A DNA stretch of 37,652 nt from an uncultured Clostridia bacterium (GCA_944367955.1 CALVWU010000006.1:1-37652), one strand, 5' to 3'. Positions 22,110 to 31,576 are shown, counted from the stretch's first letter. The notes: generated by a model from the letters alone, not told the origin. Numbers and translations: made by a program.

Positions 22110-23324
22110 ATGCAATACGAAAAATTGATCACAAAAAAAACAACGCGCAGCGTGTCGATTGCCGGCAGCAAAGTTGCTTCCGTTCGCATAAACAATTCGC
22201 TCACCACGGTTGCAAGGGCCTTTGAATACGATAAAATAGGCGTATTCGCCGCAAACGGAGTCTGCGACGAGGTTTCCTTACTCGATCAGGCTCAATGCAA
22301 CCTCAAACAAGGAATTCCTTACCCCTGCCGTCTCGCCGCCGACCTGCACCGCAGCGAAGATTATTCCGCGCCCGTCATTGCCGACGACGAACTTGTCGAA
22401 AGGTGCAAGGCTCTCGTCTCGCGCCTCAATCAAGCTTATCCCGAATACATCTTTTCAAACAAGATAAACACCGAACACATCGATGTGTCGTATTCCAACA
22501 GCAGCAACACAAGCTACGGCTACAAGGGCAGCAATCTTTTGATCTCTTTGTGCATAAAGTCAAAGGATTCGGCAAACATAATGGATCTTTCCTACGGCGA
22601 TTACTGCCTCGGCTATAACGAAGACATAGTGGTGTCCGATATAGGCAAGCTGCTCGCCGTATATAAAAACAAACTCGAAATTTCAGAAGATCTTCCCGTG
22701 CTTATCCCCGCAAGCGAACTTGAAATAGCTCTCGGCGACGTCGTTGCCGAAAAATACATGTCGGGTGCGGGGCTGTTTGCCGGCAAGCTCGGTCAAAAGA
22801 TATTCGATTCCAAACTCAACGTCGAAGTAAACCGCAGACCGGGCAACAAGCGCAACCTGCCCTTCTTCGACGCCGAAGGCACCGTGCTCAGCGGCGACTC
22901 CTTCCCCGTAGTGCAGGAGGGTGTGCTGTGCGGACTTTTGACCAACAGGCGTTCGGCGGTAAAATACGGTCTGCCCCTTTCGGGCAACGCAAACGCCGAA
23001 TTCGACGCCGTTCCCTCGCCCGGTATCGGCGGCATAAGGGTGGTGCCCGGTTCGCGCGCGTTAAAGGACGCCGTGGGCGGCAAGGCCATATACGTTGCGG
23101 TAACTTCGGGCGGGGATATGACTCCCTCAGGCGATATAAGCCTGCCAGTAATGCTCGCCTATCTGTACGAGGACGGCAAGCTTATCGGCACTCTGCCGCA
23201 GTTCACTATTACGGGCAACATATTCGACGTTCTGGGCGGCAACTTCATCTGCGCCGCCGAAAACGACGTGTTCGAAGGCGTCGACGAAACTTTAATAGCT
23301 TCAAAATTCACGATCAACAAGTGA
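22110..23324 (+). CDS. tldE: TldE/PmbA, partner subunit of TldD
   Basis: This 404-aa protein is the non-catalytic partner that closes the TldD/TldE cavity. It lacks an HExxxH motif, as expected. Visible family features include VSYSNSSNTSYGYKGSNLLISLC, AEKYMSGAGLFAGKLGQKIFDSKLNV, FFDAEGTVLSGDSFPVVQEGVLCGLLTNRRSA and the end ITGNIFDVLGGNF. AGGAGG lies 9 bases before the ATG. It shares the promoter at 20689 and the terminator at 23363 with tldD. Length is somewhat below the E. coli PmbA but normal for Firmicutes. Confidence 0.92.
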   Translation: MQYEKLITKKTTRSVSIAGSKVASVRINNSLTTVARAFEYDKIGVFAANGVCDEVSLLDQAQCNLKQGIPYPCRLAADLHRSEDYSAPVIADDELVERCKALVSRLNQAYPEYIFSNKINTEHIDVSYSNSSNTSYGYKGSNLLISLCIKSKDSANIMDLSYGDYCLGYNEDIVVSDIGKLLAVYKNKLEISEDLPVLIPASELEIALGDVVAEKYMSGAGLFAGKLGQKIFDSKLNVEVNRRPGNKRNLPFFDAEGTVLSGDSFPVVQEGVLCGLLTNRRSAVKYGLPLSGNANAEFDAVPSPGIGGIRVVPGSRALKDAVGGKAIYVAVTSGGDMTPSGDISLPVMLAYLYEDGKLIGTLPQFTITGNIFDVLGGNFICAAENDVFEGVDETLIASKFTINK

Positions 23325-23362
23325 TATATGCGTATTGCGGCGCGCCTCGGCGCGCACGGAGC

Positions 23363-23400
23363 GCGGGTGAAATTTTCACAAAATTTCACCCGCCTTTTTT
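23363..23400 (+). terminator. Intrinsic terminator of tldD-tldE
   Basis: A 14-bp stem GCGGGTGAAATTTT and complement with loop CAC, followed by C and a T6 run (23395-23400). Confidence 0.88.
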
Positions 23401-23411
23401 GTGTAAAAAAT

Positions 23412-23441
23412 TTGTAAAAGCGTGTCGTTTTGTGGTATAAT
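23412..23441 (+). promoter_or_regulatory. Promoter of the activase operon
   Basis: TTGTAA (23412-23417), 18 bases, TATAAT (23436-23441). The leader is only about 30 bases and contains no Shine-Dalgarno site. Confidence 0.7.
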
Positions 23442-23479
23442 CATTGTGCAATAATATATAATCTTTCAATTTTTACGCT

Positions 23480-26425
23480 ATGTCAAACTTATTGGGAATC
23501 GATGTCGGCTCAACCACCGTAAAGGTTGTGGCCATAGACGAAAAATTAAACATACTGTATAAATCATACGTCCGTCACTTTGCGCGCGTAAAGGAGACGG
23601 TGCTTGCCGAACTTAACAAGGTTAACATGCTCTACCCCGGCGATTACAGCGTGTCGGTAACGGGCAGCGCGGGTCTGGGGCTTTCGCAGCGCAGCGGGCT
23701 TAACTTCGTGCAGGAAGTGCAGGCGGCGTTCATCGCCATCCGCCGCTACTATCCCTCGGCAGACGCCGCCGTCGAACTGGGCGGCGAAGACGCCAAAATA
23801 ATATTCATAACGGGCGGCACCGAACAGCGCATGAACGGCAGCTGTGCGGGCGGCACCGGCGCGTTTATCGATCAGATGGCCACGCTTTTAAACGTTTCGG
23901 CCGAGGAGATGGACAAGCTTGCCTTAAACGCGCACAAAATATATCCCATCGCCTCGCGCTGCGGCGTGTTCGCCAAGTCGGATATTCAGCCCCTGATAAA
24001 TCAGGGCGCGGCCAAAGAAGACATCGCGGCCTCCATATTCCAGTCGGTGGTCGATCAAACCGTGTCGGGGCTTGCGCAGGGACGCAGAATAAAGGGCAAC
24101 GTGCTCTTTCTCGGCGGGCCGCTGCATTTTTTAAAGGGTCTTCAACTCGCCTTCAAAAATACTCTCGGCCTCGGCGACGGGGCCATTTTCCCCGAAGACG
24201 CGCCCTGCTTCATGGCGATAGGTGCGGCCCTGAACTCCTCTTCCGAAAAGCCTTTGCCTCTCGAAGACGTCATCAAAAAAATTTCCGACGTGCGCGAAAG
24301 CGACGACATAGTAACGGGCGAACCGCTGTTTTCAAGCAGGGAGGAGTACGCCGAATTCGTCGCCCGCCACCGCGCCACGAATTTAAACTTCTGCGATATT
24401 GCCACCTATTCGGGCGATGCTTATCTCGGCGTCGATTCGGGCTCAACCACAACAAAGCTCATACTCATCACCCCCGACTGCCGCATATTGTATTCCCACT
24501 ACCAGTCCAATAACGGCCAGCCCCTCGATATAGTCGTCGAAAAGCTAAAAGAGATATATGCTCTCACGGGCGGACGGGTAAAAATAAGGGGCAGTGCGGT
24601 AACGGGTTACGGCGAAGATCTTATAAGGGCGGCAATAAAGGCCGATTTCGGCATTGTCGAAACGGTTGCCCACTTCAAGGCCGCCCTGCACTTCAATCCC
24701 AAAGTCGACTTCATAATCGATATCGGCGGTCAGGACATAAAGTGCTTTAAAATAAAAAACGGCGCGATAGACTCCATCATGCTCAACGAGGCCTGCTCGT
24801 CGGGTTGCGGTTCGTTCATTCAAACGTTTGCCAAGGCCATGGGCATGGAGATCGATAAATTTTCGCAGGAGGGTCTGTTTGCCAAACACCCCGTCGAACT
24901 CGGTTCCCGCTGCACGGTGTTCATGAACAGTTCGGTAAAACAGGCGCAAAAGGAGGGGGCAAGCATAGCCGACATCTCTGCCGGTCTGTCCTCGTCCATA
25001 GTAAAAAACGCCATATACAAGGTCATCCGCGCCGCCTCCGCCGACGAACTCGGCCAAAACATCGTTGTGCAGGGAGGCACGTTCTTAAACGACGCCGTGC
25101 TGCGCTCTTTCGAAAAGGAAACGGGCAAGCAGGTCATCCGTCCGGGCATCGCGGGGCTGATGGGCGCGTTCGGCGCGGCTCTGTACGCAATGGAAAACAT
25201 ATCGGGCGAAAGCACTGTTTTAAGCGAAGACATGCTTAAAAATTTCACCTATAAATCGCTTTCGGCCAATTGCCGCCGCTGCACATCCAACTGCAACATC
25301 AACGTCATAACTTTCGGCGACGGCTCCAAATACATCTCCGGCAACAAGTGCGAACGCGGCGCGGGGCTCAAACCCGCCTCGGACGAGCTTGACATCTACG
25401 CCTACAAGCAGCAACGCCTGCTGCAATGCGTAAAGGGCGAAAACAAGACGTCGCCCGCGGCAAGGGTGGGGCTGCCTCTGCAACTCGGCATGTATGAACA
25501 GTTGCCCATATGGGCGGGCTTTTTCGAAAGTCTGGGCTTCGAAGTCGTTCTGTCCGAAAAGTCTTCCCGCCAACTGTATTTCAAAGGACAGCACACCGTC
25601 GCTTCCGATACGGTCTGCTATCCGGCCAAACTCATACACGGTCATATAGAAAGTCTTCTCGATGCCGGTGTCGACTTCATCTTCATGCCCTGCGAAAGCT
25701 ATAATCTGGATGAACGCGACTCGTTAAACCACTACAACTGCCCCGTCGTGGCCTATTATCCCGAATCGTTGAAGGCCAACAACGAACGGCTCAACGATAA
25801 AAATTTCATAATGCCCTACCTCGATCTGAATCAAACGGCCAATACCGTAAAAAAGCTTTACGCCCTCTTTAAAGGTTACGGCGTAAGCAAAAAACAGGTC
25901 GCCGCCGCCCTTGCCGAAGGCTTTGCCCGGCTCGATTCCTACCACGCCGACGTGCGCGCAAGGGGAGAGTATATCCTCAACAGAGCGCGCGGGCTGGGCA
26001 AACAGTCGGTCATTCTCGCGGGCAGACCCTATCACCTCGATAACGAAATCAACCACGGCATAAACAAGCTTTTAACCTCGCTCGGCATGGCCGTGCTCTC
26101 CGAAGACAGCGTGTTCGAGCTGGGCAATTATGTAAAAGTAAACGTTTTAAATCAGTGGACGTATCACGCCCGTCTGTACCGCGCGGCCGAATTCGCCTCG
26201 CGCACCGACGACGTAAACCTCGTGCAGCTCGTGTCGTTCGGGTGCGGCATCGACGCCATAACCGCCGATCAGGTGTGCGCCATTTTGGAGAGGACTGGAA
26301 AGCTGTATACGCAGATAAAAATAGACGAAATCAACAATCTCGGCGTAGTAAAAATACGTCTGCGCAGCATGCTCGCCGCAATAGAGGAGAGCAAGCGAAA
26401 GGAGGAGCGCGATGCAAAGCGATGA
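23480..26425 (+). CDS. Acyl-CoA dehydratase activase, two BadF/BcrA ATPase domains plus DUF2229
   Basis: This 981-aa protein belongs to the activators of 2-hydroxyacyl-CoA dehydratase, which use ATP to push one electron from a shared [4Fe-4S] cluster into a dehydratase. The first ATPase domain starts LLGIDVGSTTVKVVAID and carries cluster Cys122 (GSCAGGTG) and Cys161 (SRCGVFAKSD). The second begins near residue 313 (YLGVDSGSTTTKLILIT) and repeats the pair as ACSSGCGSF and GSRCTVFMNS. After a Cys-rich segment CRRCTSNC comes a DUF2229-like region (VASDTVCYPAKLIHGH). Two ATPase copies in one chain suggest an internal dimer. No ribosome site precedes the ATG. Its substrate partner is unknown, and the family's large 1400-aa forms are often uncharacterised. 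Confidence 0.88.
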   Translation: MSNLLGIDVGSTTVKVVAIDEKLNILYKSYVRHFARVKETVLAELNKVNMLYPGDYSVSVTGSAGLGLSQRSGLNFVQEVQAAFIAIRRYYPSADAAVELGGEDAKIIFITGGTEQRMNGSCAGGTGAFIDQMATLLNVSAEEMDKLALNAHKIYPIASRCGVFAKSDIQPLINQGAAKEDIAASIFQSVVDQTVSGLAQGRRIKGNVLFLGGPLHFLKGLQLAFKNTLGLGDGAIFPEDAPCFMAIGAALNSSSEKPLPLEDVIKKISDVRESDDIVTGEPLFSSREEYAEFVARHRATNLNFCDIATYSGDAYLGVDSGSTTTKLILITPDCRILYSHYQSNNGQPLDIVVEKLKEIYALTGGRVKIRGSAVTGYGEDLIRAAIKADFGIVETVAHFKAALHFNPKVDFIIDIGGQDIKCFKIKNGAIDSIMLNEACSSGCGSFIQTFAKAMGMEIDKFSQEGLFAKHPVELGSRCTVFMNSSVKQAQKEGASIADISAGLSSSIVKNAIYKVIRAASADELGQNIVVQGGTFLNDAVLRSFEKETGKQVIRPGIAGLMGAFGAALYAMENISGESTVLSEDMLKNFTYKSLSANCRRCTSNCNINVITFGDGSKYISGNKCERGAGLKPASDELDIYAYKQQRLLQCVKGENKTSPAARVGLPLQLGMYEQLPIWAGFFESLGFEVVLSEKSSRQLYFKGQHTVASDTVCYPAKLIHGHIESLLDAGVDFIFMPCESYNLDERDSLNHYNCPVVAYYPESLKANNERLNDKNFIMPYLDLNQTANTVKKLYALFKGYGVSKKQVAAALAEGFARLDSYHADVRARGEYILNRARGLGKQSVILAGRPYHLDNEINHGINKLLTSLGMAVLSEDSVFELGNYVKVNVLNQWTYHARLYRAAEFASRTDDVNLVQLVSFGCGIDAITADQVCAILERTGKLYTQIKIDEINNLGVVKIRLRSMLAAIEESKRKEERDAKR

Positions 26426-27686
26426 AAGCAAGCAGGTAATAGATTTCCGCGACGACTACCCGCGCTGGAAGGACGAGTATAAGTCCGAATACAAAATTCT
26501 CATCCCCGACATGCTTCCCTGGCACTTCGCCATAATCGAACAGCTTTTAAAGCTCGAAGGTTATGACGTCGAAATACTTAAAAACGACACACGCGCCGTC
26601 ATCGACGAAGGTTTAAAGCACGTTCACAACGATACATGCTATCCCTGTCTGTGCGTGGTGGGGCAGTATATCGACGCGCTCAAAAGCGGCAAATACGATG
26701 TAAACCGCACCGCCGTAATGATCTCGCAGTCGGGCGGCGGATGCAGGGCGTCAAACTATGTGCCGCTCATCCGCAAGGCGTTAAAGGCGCAGTTTCCCAA
26801 CGTGCCCGTCATCTCTTTAAACTTTTCAGGGCTTGAAAAGGATTCCTCCTTCAAAATAGGCTTAAAGCTCTTGTTAAAGCTCGCGTTCGCCATATTTTAC
26901 GGCGACAGCATAATGTGGTGTTACAACCAAACCCGCCCGTACGAAGCCGTAAATGGCGCGGCAGACGCCGCCCGCAAGCAGGCGATGGACGAAGTGATCG
27001 CGGCATATAAGGGGGGTAATTATAAAAATTATAAAAAAATCAACGCCCGCATAATAAGTATTTTCGCCTCGGTGGAACGCGTAAACGTAAAAAAGGTAAA
27101 GGTGGGCGTCGTCGGCGAAATATATGTCAAATACTCCTATCTCGGCAACAACCATTTAGAAGAATTTTTGCTGTCGGAAGACTGTGAACCCGTCGTGCCC
27201 GCCCTCATGGACTTTGTTTTGTACTGCATAGTCAACAACATAAACGATTCAAATCTGTACGGCAAAAAGGGCGTCTTTTACACGGCCAACAGGTTGCTTT
27301 ACAGGGTGCTTTACGGCATGCAGAAAAAGATAATAGCGCAGTTTAAAAGGGAGGGTACGTTCGAACCCATACACGATTTCGAACATCTTCGCCGCTGCGC
27401 CGACAAGGTGATAAACCAGGGAGTAAAGATGGGCGAAGGCTGGCTTATACCCGCAGAAATGGCCGCTCTCGCCGAAACGGGCACCGAAAACATAGTCTGC
27501 GCCCAGCCCTTCGGGTGCCTGCCCAACCACATAGCCGGCAAGGGCGTCATCCGCACTCTCAAAAACATGTATTCGCACGAGAATATCGTTGCGGTCGATT
27601 ATGACCCCTCGGCAACAAAGGTCAATCAGGAAAACCGCATCAAATTGATGATAGCCACCGCAAGGGAACATCTCGGCGGCGAATAA
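26412..27686 (+). CDS. 2-hydroxyacyl-CoA dehydratase-like protein, C-terminal half of the long activase
   Basis: This 424-aa protein starts inside the end of the previous gene (14-base overlap), behind AAAGGAGG. It resembles the C-terminal part of the 1400-aa activase-related proteins of Clostridia and is distantly like HgdB/HgdA dehydratase subunits. Visible features are ILIPDMLPWHFAIIEQLLKLEGYDVEIL, VHNDTCYPCLCVVGQYIDAL with candidate cluster cysteines, MISQSGGGCRASNY, and later VGVVGEIYVKYS and CAQPFGCLPNHIAGKGV. Those Cys may hold an iron-sulfur cluster. Both proteins together add up to about 1405 aa, so the operon looks like a split version of the fused protein. Substrate and reaction are not known from sequence. 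Confidence 0.85.
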   Translation: MQSDESKQVIDFRDDYPRWKDEYKSEYKILIPDMLPWHFAIIEQLLKLEGYDVEILKNDTRAVIDEGLKHVHNDTCYPCLCVVGQYIDALKSGKYDVNRTAVMISQSGGGCRASNYVPLIRKALKAQFPNVPVISLNFSGLEKDSSFKIGLKLLLKLAFAIFYGDSIMWCYNQTRPYEAVNGAADAARKQAMDEVIAAYKGGNYKNYKKINARIISIFASVERVNVKKVKVGVVGEIYVKYSYLGNNHLEEFLLSEDCEPVVPALMDFVLYCIVNNINDSNLYGKKGVFYTANRLLYRVLYGMQKKIIAQFKREGTFEPIHDFEHLRRCADKVINQGVKMGEGWLIPAEMAALAETGTENIVCAQPFGCLPNHIAGKGVIRTLKNMYSHENIVAVDYDPSATKVNQENRIKLMIATAREHLGGE

Positions 27687-27790
27687 AACCGTCATGCGCT
27701 CTGTCCTTGCGGCCGGGCGCAAAATTTAAAATTCTATCCTCTGTTTGACAATAATAATTCGGTAAATACCGTTCGCGTATTTTTGTTTTT

Positions 27791-27820
27791 TATGCGGCCG
27801 CTTCTGCGGCCGCATATTTT
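27791..27820 (+). terminator. Terminator of the activase operon
   Basis: An 11-bp stem TATGCGGCCGC and complement with loop TTCT is followed by TTTT. It lies about 105 bases after the stop at 27686. Confidence 0.8.
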
Positions 27821-27959
27821 ATACATTTATGCGTATATATTTTATCGCTTCCCTCGACAAGGCAATGGTCTATTTAGGGCGGTTTGGCTCTTTTTACCAA
27901 ATATTAAATATATTTATTATAATAATAATCAAAACGAATGCTAATTATTAAAAAATCGT

Positions 27960-27988
27960 TTGACTAAATATCATAAAACCATTATAAT
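27960..27988 (+). promoter_or_regulatory. Promoter of the MoxR-vWA operon
   Basis: TTGACT (27960-27965), 17 bases, TATAAT (27983-27988), in an AT-rich setting. It gives a leader of about 90 bases. Confidence 0.8.
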
Positions 27989-28045
27989 TTATTTATAAAA
28001 TGATGCATATGTGAAAAATTATGCGTAACAAAACATCTTACGGCC

Positions 28046-28068
28046 CGCCGCAAAATCATTTTGCGGCG
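28046..28068 (+). promoter_or_regulatory. Hairpin in the leader beside the ribosome site
   Basis: A 10-bp stem CGCCGCAAAA / TTTTGCGGCG with loop TCA ends 8 bases before the GGAG site of the gene at 28086. It could protect the message end or modulate initiation; no T tract follows, so it is not an intrinsic terminator. Confidence 0.5.
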
Positions 28069-28085
28069 TCTGTCACGGAGAGTAC

Positions 28086-29627
28086 ATGAACGATCAGTTT
28101 ACAAAGTTCAAAAAAAGGATAACGGTTCACGCCGTAATCGAAAGTTCGGTAATCGCTCTCGCCGCCGCGCTCATAGTCGTTGCGGCAGTTCTTTTGCCCC
28201 TTTCCCTGCAAGAAATCTATCTCAATCCCGGCATATACGTCGCCATAGGGCTCGGTGCCGCCGTGCTGTGCGGCGGTACGGCCGCGCTGTTTCTCTTTCC
28301 CACCGAAAAGAGGGTGGCCCGCAGGCTGGATAAAGACCTTGTAATGCACGAAAAAGTGCAAACGCTGGTCGCTTACAGCTCGTCCGAAGACAGCATGGCC
28401 GTCATACAGCGCGCCGACACAAACGACCGCCTTGCGGCCGCAGGCCTTAAAACCGTAAAATTCAAAAGGCTGTGGCAGTGCGCCGTATCTTCGGCGGTGG
28501 CCGTCATCCTGTTCGTCGTCGCCGTCGTAATGGCAATAATCGGCGCGCCCGAAGCTCCCCCCGTGCTGGCAGGCATAAACGAGTATATGATAGTCGGGCT
28601 TAACAATATAATTTCCGTCGTAAACAAGTCCGCTATGGAAAAGACGCCCAAGGAACAGACGGTGGCCGAGCTTGAACAGCTGAAAACTTCCATCGAACCC
28701 TATGTAAACAGCCAAATAGAGCAGGAAGTTCTCTTCGGCAACGTCATAAACACCATGCTCGACATTGACGAGATAGTCGACGCCACGATAAACGCCGAAC
28801 CTATAGGGCTTTCGCTGCGCGAAAACACGGGCGATACTCTGCTATTGGAACTCGGCGCGCACATCGCGTCGCTCAACCGCGAGACTACCGAAACGGGCTT
28901 CAATTCCATAATAGGCACGTTCAAAAATCAAAAGAGCGACAGCGAGGACGAAGAAGAGGCCCCCGCCATGACGTCCGCCCGCCAGTCCGAGCTGGCCGTC
29001 GCCTATTCGCTCTGCCTCGACGACGCTTTAAATCAGCCCGAATTCAAGCAGGTGGCCGACTGCACCATCGCCCGCGAAATAATCCGCCTCGGCGAAATGT
29101 TCGACGCCATCCCTCAAAAAATAACAGAGCTGAGTGCCGCAGGCGAAGCCGATAAGGACATAGTAAACAGCATAATCGACTATGTGGAACTCACCGTGAA
29201 CGGCGTGCAGAAGGATGCTGACGAAGAAGCCGCGCCCGGCATAGCCGAAAACATCAGCCTCGCGCTTGCAAGCCAGATAAACAACCGCAACGTGTTCAAC
29301 GACGTCGTAAGCCGCTTGCAGCAGCTGTTCGGCATCCCCGATAACATCATGCCCGATTTCGGCGAGCCGATAAACGACATCGCTCCCTCCGAAGAGGGCG
29401 GCGACAGCGAAAGCGGCGGCGCGGGCCGCGGTGACGAGCTGTACGGCAGCGACTCCGAAATTTACGATTACGACGAAGACGACTATGTAAAATACGGCAG
29501 CGTCCTCGAAGAGGCTATGGCGCTCATCCGCCAGTTGTACGAAGGCGAATCTTTAAGCGCGGAAGACCTCGAAGTGCTCGACAGGTTCATGCAGATACTC
29601 AATACCGGCCTCGAAGATAAGGACTAA
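28086..29627 (+). CDS. Membrane protein of the MoxR-vWA operon, unknown function
   Basis: This 513-aa protein has three hydrophobic segments near residues 17-41, 49-71 and 131-153. The segment between the second and third (PTEKRVARRLDKDLVMHEKVQTL) faintly resembles DUF4175-type proteins found beside similar operons. The rest is a long helical, Glu/Asp-rich region predicted to extend from the membrane, with a strongly acidic stretch near residues 435-475 (SEIYDYDEDDYVKYGS). It is the first gene behind a strong promoter, and an AT-rich spacer of 74 bases separates it from moxR. No enzyme motif is visible. I infer a membrane anchor or partner for the ATPase and vWA proteins that follow. Confidence 0.8.
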   Translation: MNDQFTKFKKRITVHAVIESSVIALAAALIVVAAVLLPLSLQEIYLNPGIYVAIGLGAAVLCGGTAALFLFPTEKRVARRLDKDLVMHEKVQTLVAYSSSEDSMAVIQRADTNDRLAAAGLKTVKFKRLWQCAVSSAVAVILFVVAVVMAIIGAPEAPPVLAGINEYMIVGLNNIISVVNKSAMEKTPKEQTVAELEQLKTSIEPYVNSQIEQEVLFGNVINTMLDIDEIVDATINAEPIGLSLRENTGDTLLLELGAHIASLNRETTETGFNSIIGTFKNQKSDSEDEEEAPAMTSARQSELAVAYSLCLDDALNQPEFKQVADCTIAREIIRLGEMFDAIPQKITELSAAGEADKDIVNSIIDYVELTVNGVQKDADEEAAPGIAENISLALASQINNRNVFNDVVSRLQQLFGIPDNIMPDFGEPINDIAPSEEGGDSESGGAGRGDELYGSDSEIYDYDEDDYVKYGSVLEEAMALIRQLYEGESLSAEDLEVLDRFMQILNTGLEDKD

Positions 29628-29701
29628 ACTTAGCTTTCCGCCGAACAAAAAATCAAAAAATATATTTATTTTATATTAAAAATAAAAAAGGATAAAAAAC
29701 C

Positions 29702-30685
29702 ATGGAAGATTTGGAAAAGGTCAAACAATTCAGCCGCGCGATCTCCGATATAAAAAATGAGATCCGCAAAGACGTCGTGGGCCAGGAAGAGATCGTCGAC
29801 AGCGTTATTACCGCCATAATTGCCGGCGGCAACGTTCTTTTGGAAGGCGTTCCCGGCGTAGGCAAAACCAGGTTGGTGCGCTCGTTCTCCAAAACGCTCT
29901 CTCTGCCCTTCTCGCGTATCCAGTTCACGCCCGACTTAATGCCCTCCGACGTCACCGGCACCAACGTCATCGAAAAGGACGCCGAAGGCAAAATGAACAC
30001 GGTATTCCGCCGCGGCCCCATATTTGCAAACCTCATCCTCGCGGACGAAATCAACCGTACCACGCCTAAAACCCAGTCGGCGATGCTCGAAGTTATGCAG
30101 GAGCACAAAGTCACCGTGGGCGACACCACTTACGCCATGGAAGAACCTTTCTTCGTGCTCGCAACCGAAAACCCCATCGAACAGGACGGCACATATCCCC
30201 TGCCCGAAGCGCAGATGGACCGCTTTATGTTCAAACTCATAATGAAGTTTCCCTCGGTCGAAGAGCTTGCCGCCATCGTAAACATGACGCAGATAACCAT
30301 GGCGGAAACGGCCAATGCGGTGGTGGACGGCGCAACCATACTCGAAATGCGCGAACTTGCCAAGCATGTTCCCATCATCGACGAGGTTTTAAACTATGCA
30401 ATGAACCTTGTTGCCAACACCCATCCCGAACTTGAAAGCTCGCCCGAAGCGGCTAAAAAATACATAAAGTACGGCGCGTCCCCCCGTGCGGCGCAAAACT
30501 TTATCACCTGCGCAAAGGTGCGCGCCCTCATGAACGGCAACTACAACGTATCTTACGAGGACATCGATGCCCTCGCCTATCCCATACTGCGCCACAGGTT
30601 AAAGATAAACTATAACGCGGTAAACGATAAACTCACGGTAGAGGACGTAATAGGCCTTATTTTAAAACAGACAAAGAAAAAGTAA
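29702..30685 (+). CDS. MoxR-family AAA+ ATPase
   Basis: This 327-aa AAA+ ATPase has Walker A GVPGVGKT (residues 49-56), Walker B LILADEINR near residue 114, sensor 1 ATENPIEQDGTYPLPEAQ, and an arginine region in KYGASPRAAQNF. MoxR proteins are thought to act as chaperones that help von Willebrand A proteins load metal or cofactors. Here three vWA or DUF58 genes follow directly, which fits that role. AAGGA lies 10 bases before the ATG. The protein is full length with no unusual residues. Confidence 0.96.
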   Translation: MEDLEKVKQFSRAISDIKNEIRKDVVGQEEIVDSVITAIIAGGNVLLEGVPGVGKTRLVRSFSKTLSLPFSRIQFTPDLMPSDVTGTNVIEKDAEGKMNTVFRRGPIFANLILADEINRTTPKTQSAMLEVMQEHKVTVGDTTYAMEEPFFVLATENPIEQDGTYPLPEAQMDRFMFKLIMKFPSVEELAAIVNMTQITMAETANAVVDGATILEMRELAKHVPIIDEVLNYAMNLVANTHPELESSPEAAKKYIKYGASPRAAQNFITCAKVRALMNGNYNVSYEDIDALAYPILRHRLKINYNAVNDKLTVEDVIGLILKQTKKK

Positions 30686-30691
30686 TCCACA

Positions 30692-31576
30692 ATGGCACAA
30701 TTTGTTATAAACGAGGAGTTTTTGCAGCAGGTCGAAACGCTGCAAGTACTCATCAAAAACAACATAGCCGGCGTATTGGGCGGCAATCATCAAACAAAAA
30801 ATTTCGGTTCATCGTGCGAATTCGCCGACTACCGCGACTATCTCGCGGGCGACGACATCACAAAGATAGACTGGAACGCCTACGCGCGCTTCGAAAAGCT
30901 GTATTTAAAGCTGTATCTCGATGAAAGGCAGATGCACACCCGCATCTACATCGACGCCTCGCGTTCGATGGATTACGGCAAGGGCAACAAGGCTGACCAG
31001 GCCCTGCGCGTCGCCGCTCTGCTCGCTTACGTTTCCGTGTGCGAAATGGACAAAGTTTCGGTATACGTCATTCACGAAAACAGGGTCGAAGAGCTTATTT
31101 CGGGCATGCGCGGCAAGGACGCGTATCTCAACGAGATCGGCAAGCTCAACAACATCGTGTTCGAAGGCGACAGCTTTATAAGCGAAGCCGTGCTGCCCAC
31201 GTCGGTGGGGTACGGCGACGGCCTTTCGGTGATCATTTCCGACTTTTTAACCGATAACAACTTCGAAGACGCCATCGACTACCTGTGCGGCAAGCGCAGG
31301 GATGTTTTGTGCGTTCAGATTCTCACCCGCGACGAGGTAAACCCCAAAATCCGCGGCAAATCGCACCTGTTCGACAGCGAAAATCTCAAAAAAACTTACC
31401 GCCGCAACATCGACAAGGAAATAATCCGCGCCTACAAAATGGCGGTGGAGTATGTAGTTTCGCGCATACGCGACTATTGCGAAGCGCGCGGCGCGTCATA
31501 TCTTTTCGCGCTTGCCGACGTATCCGTCGGCGAAATATTCCTCGGCAGGCTTGCTGATACGGGGGTAGTCAAATGA
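30692..31576 (+). CDS. DUF58 protein with vWA-like MIDAS motif
   Basis: This 294-aa cytoplasmic protein has the DUF58 signature FADYRDYLAGDDITKIDWNAYARFEKLYLKLYLDERQ at residues about 45-80. A MIDAS-type DxSxS follows at Asp88, Ser90 and Ser92 (IYIDASRSMDYG), which probably binds a divalent ion. It starts six bases after the moxR stop without a strong ribosome site, so translation is likely coupled. It ends with a four-base overlap with the next gene. DUF58 proteins are constant companions of MoxR and are believed to be its substrates or adaptors. Confidence 0.92.
   Translation: MAQFVINEEFLQQVETLQVLIKNNIAGVLGGNHQTKNFGSSCEFADYRDYLAGDDITKIDWNAYARFEKLYLKLYLDERQMHTRIYIDASRSMDYGKGNKADQALRVAALLAYVSVCEMDKVSVYVIHENRVEELISGMRGKDAYLNEIGKLNNIVFEGDSFISEAVLPTSVGYGDGLSVIISDFLTDNNFEDAIDYLCGKRRDVLCVQILTRDEVNPKIRGKSHLFDSENLKKTYRRNIDKEIIRAYKMAVEYVVSRIRDYCEARGASYLFALADVSVGEIFLGRLADTGVVK

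Larger units (their letters stand above)
27687..28085. other. Intergenic region between the activase and MoxR operons
   Basis: These 399 bases hold the terminator at 27791-27820, a very AT-rich stretch at about 27895-28020, the promoter at 27960-27988 and the leader hairpin at 28046-28068. No gene is seen. Confidence 0.7.

Noticed and set aside
27745..27768. TTGACA at 27745 as a promoter
   Set aside because: No acceptable -10 at 16-18 bases; the nearest AT-rich box is only 12 bases away, and a terminator follows at 27791.
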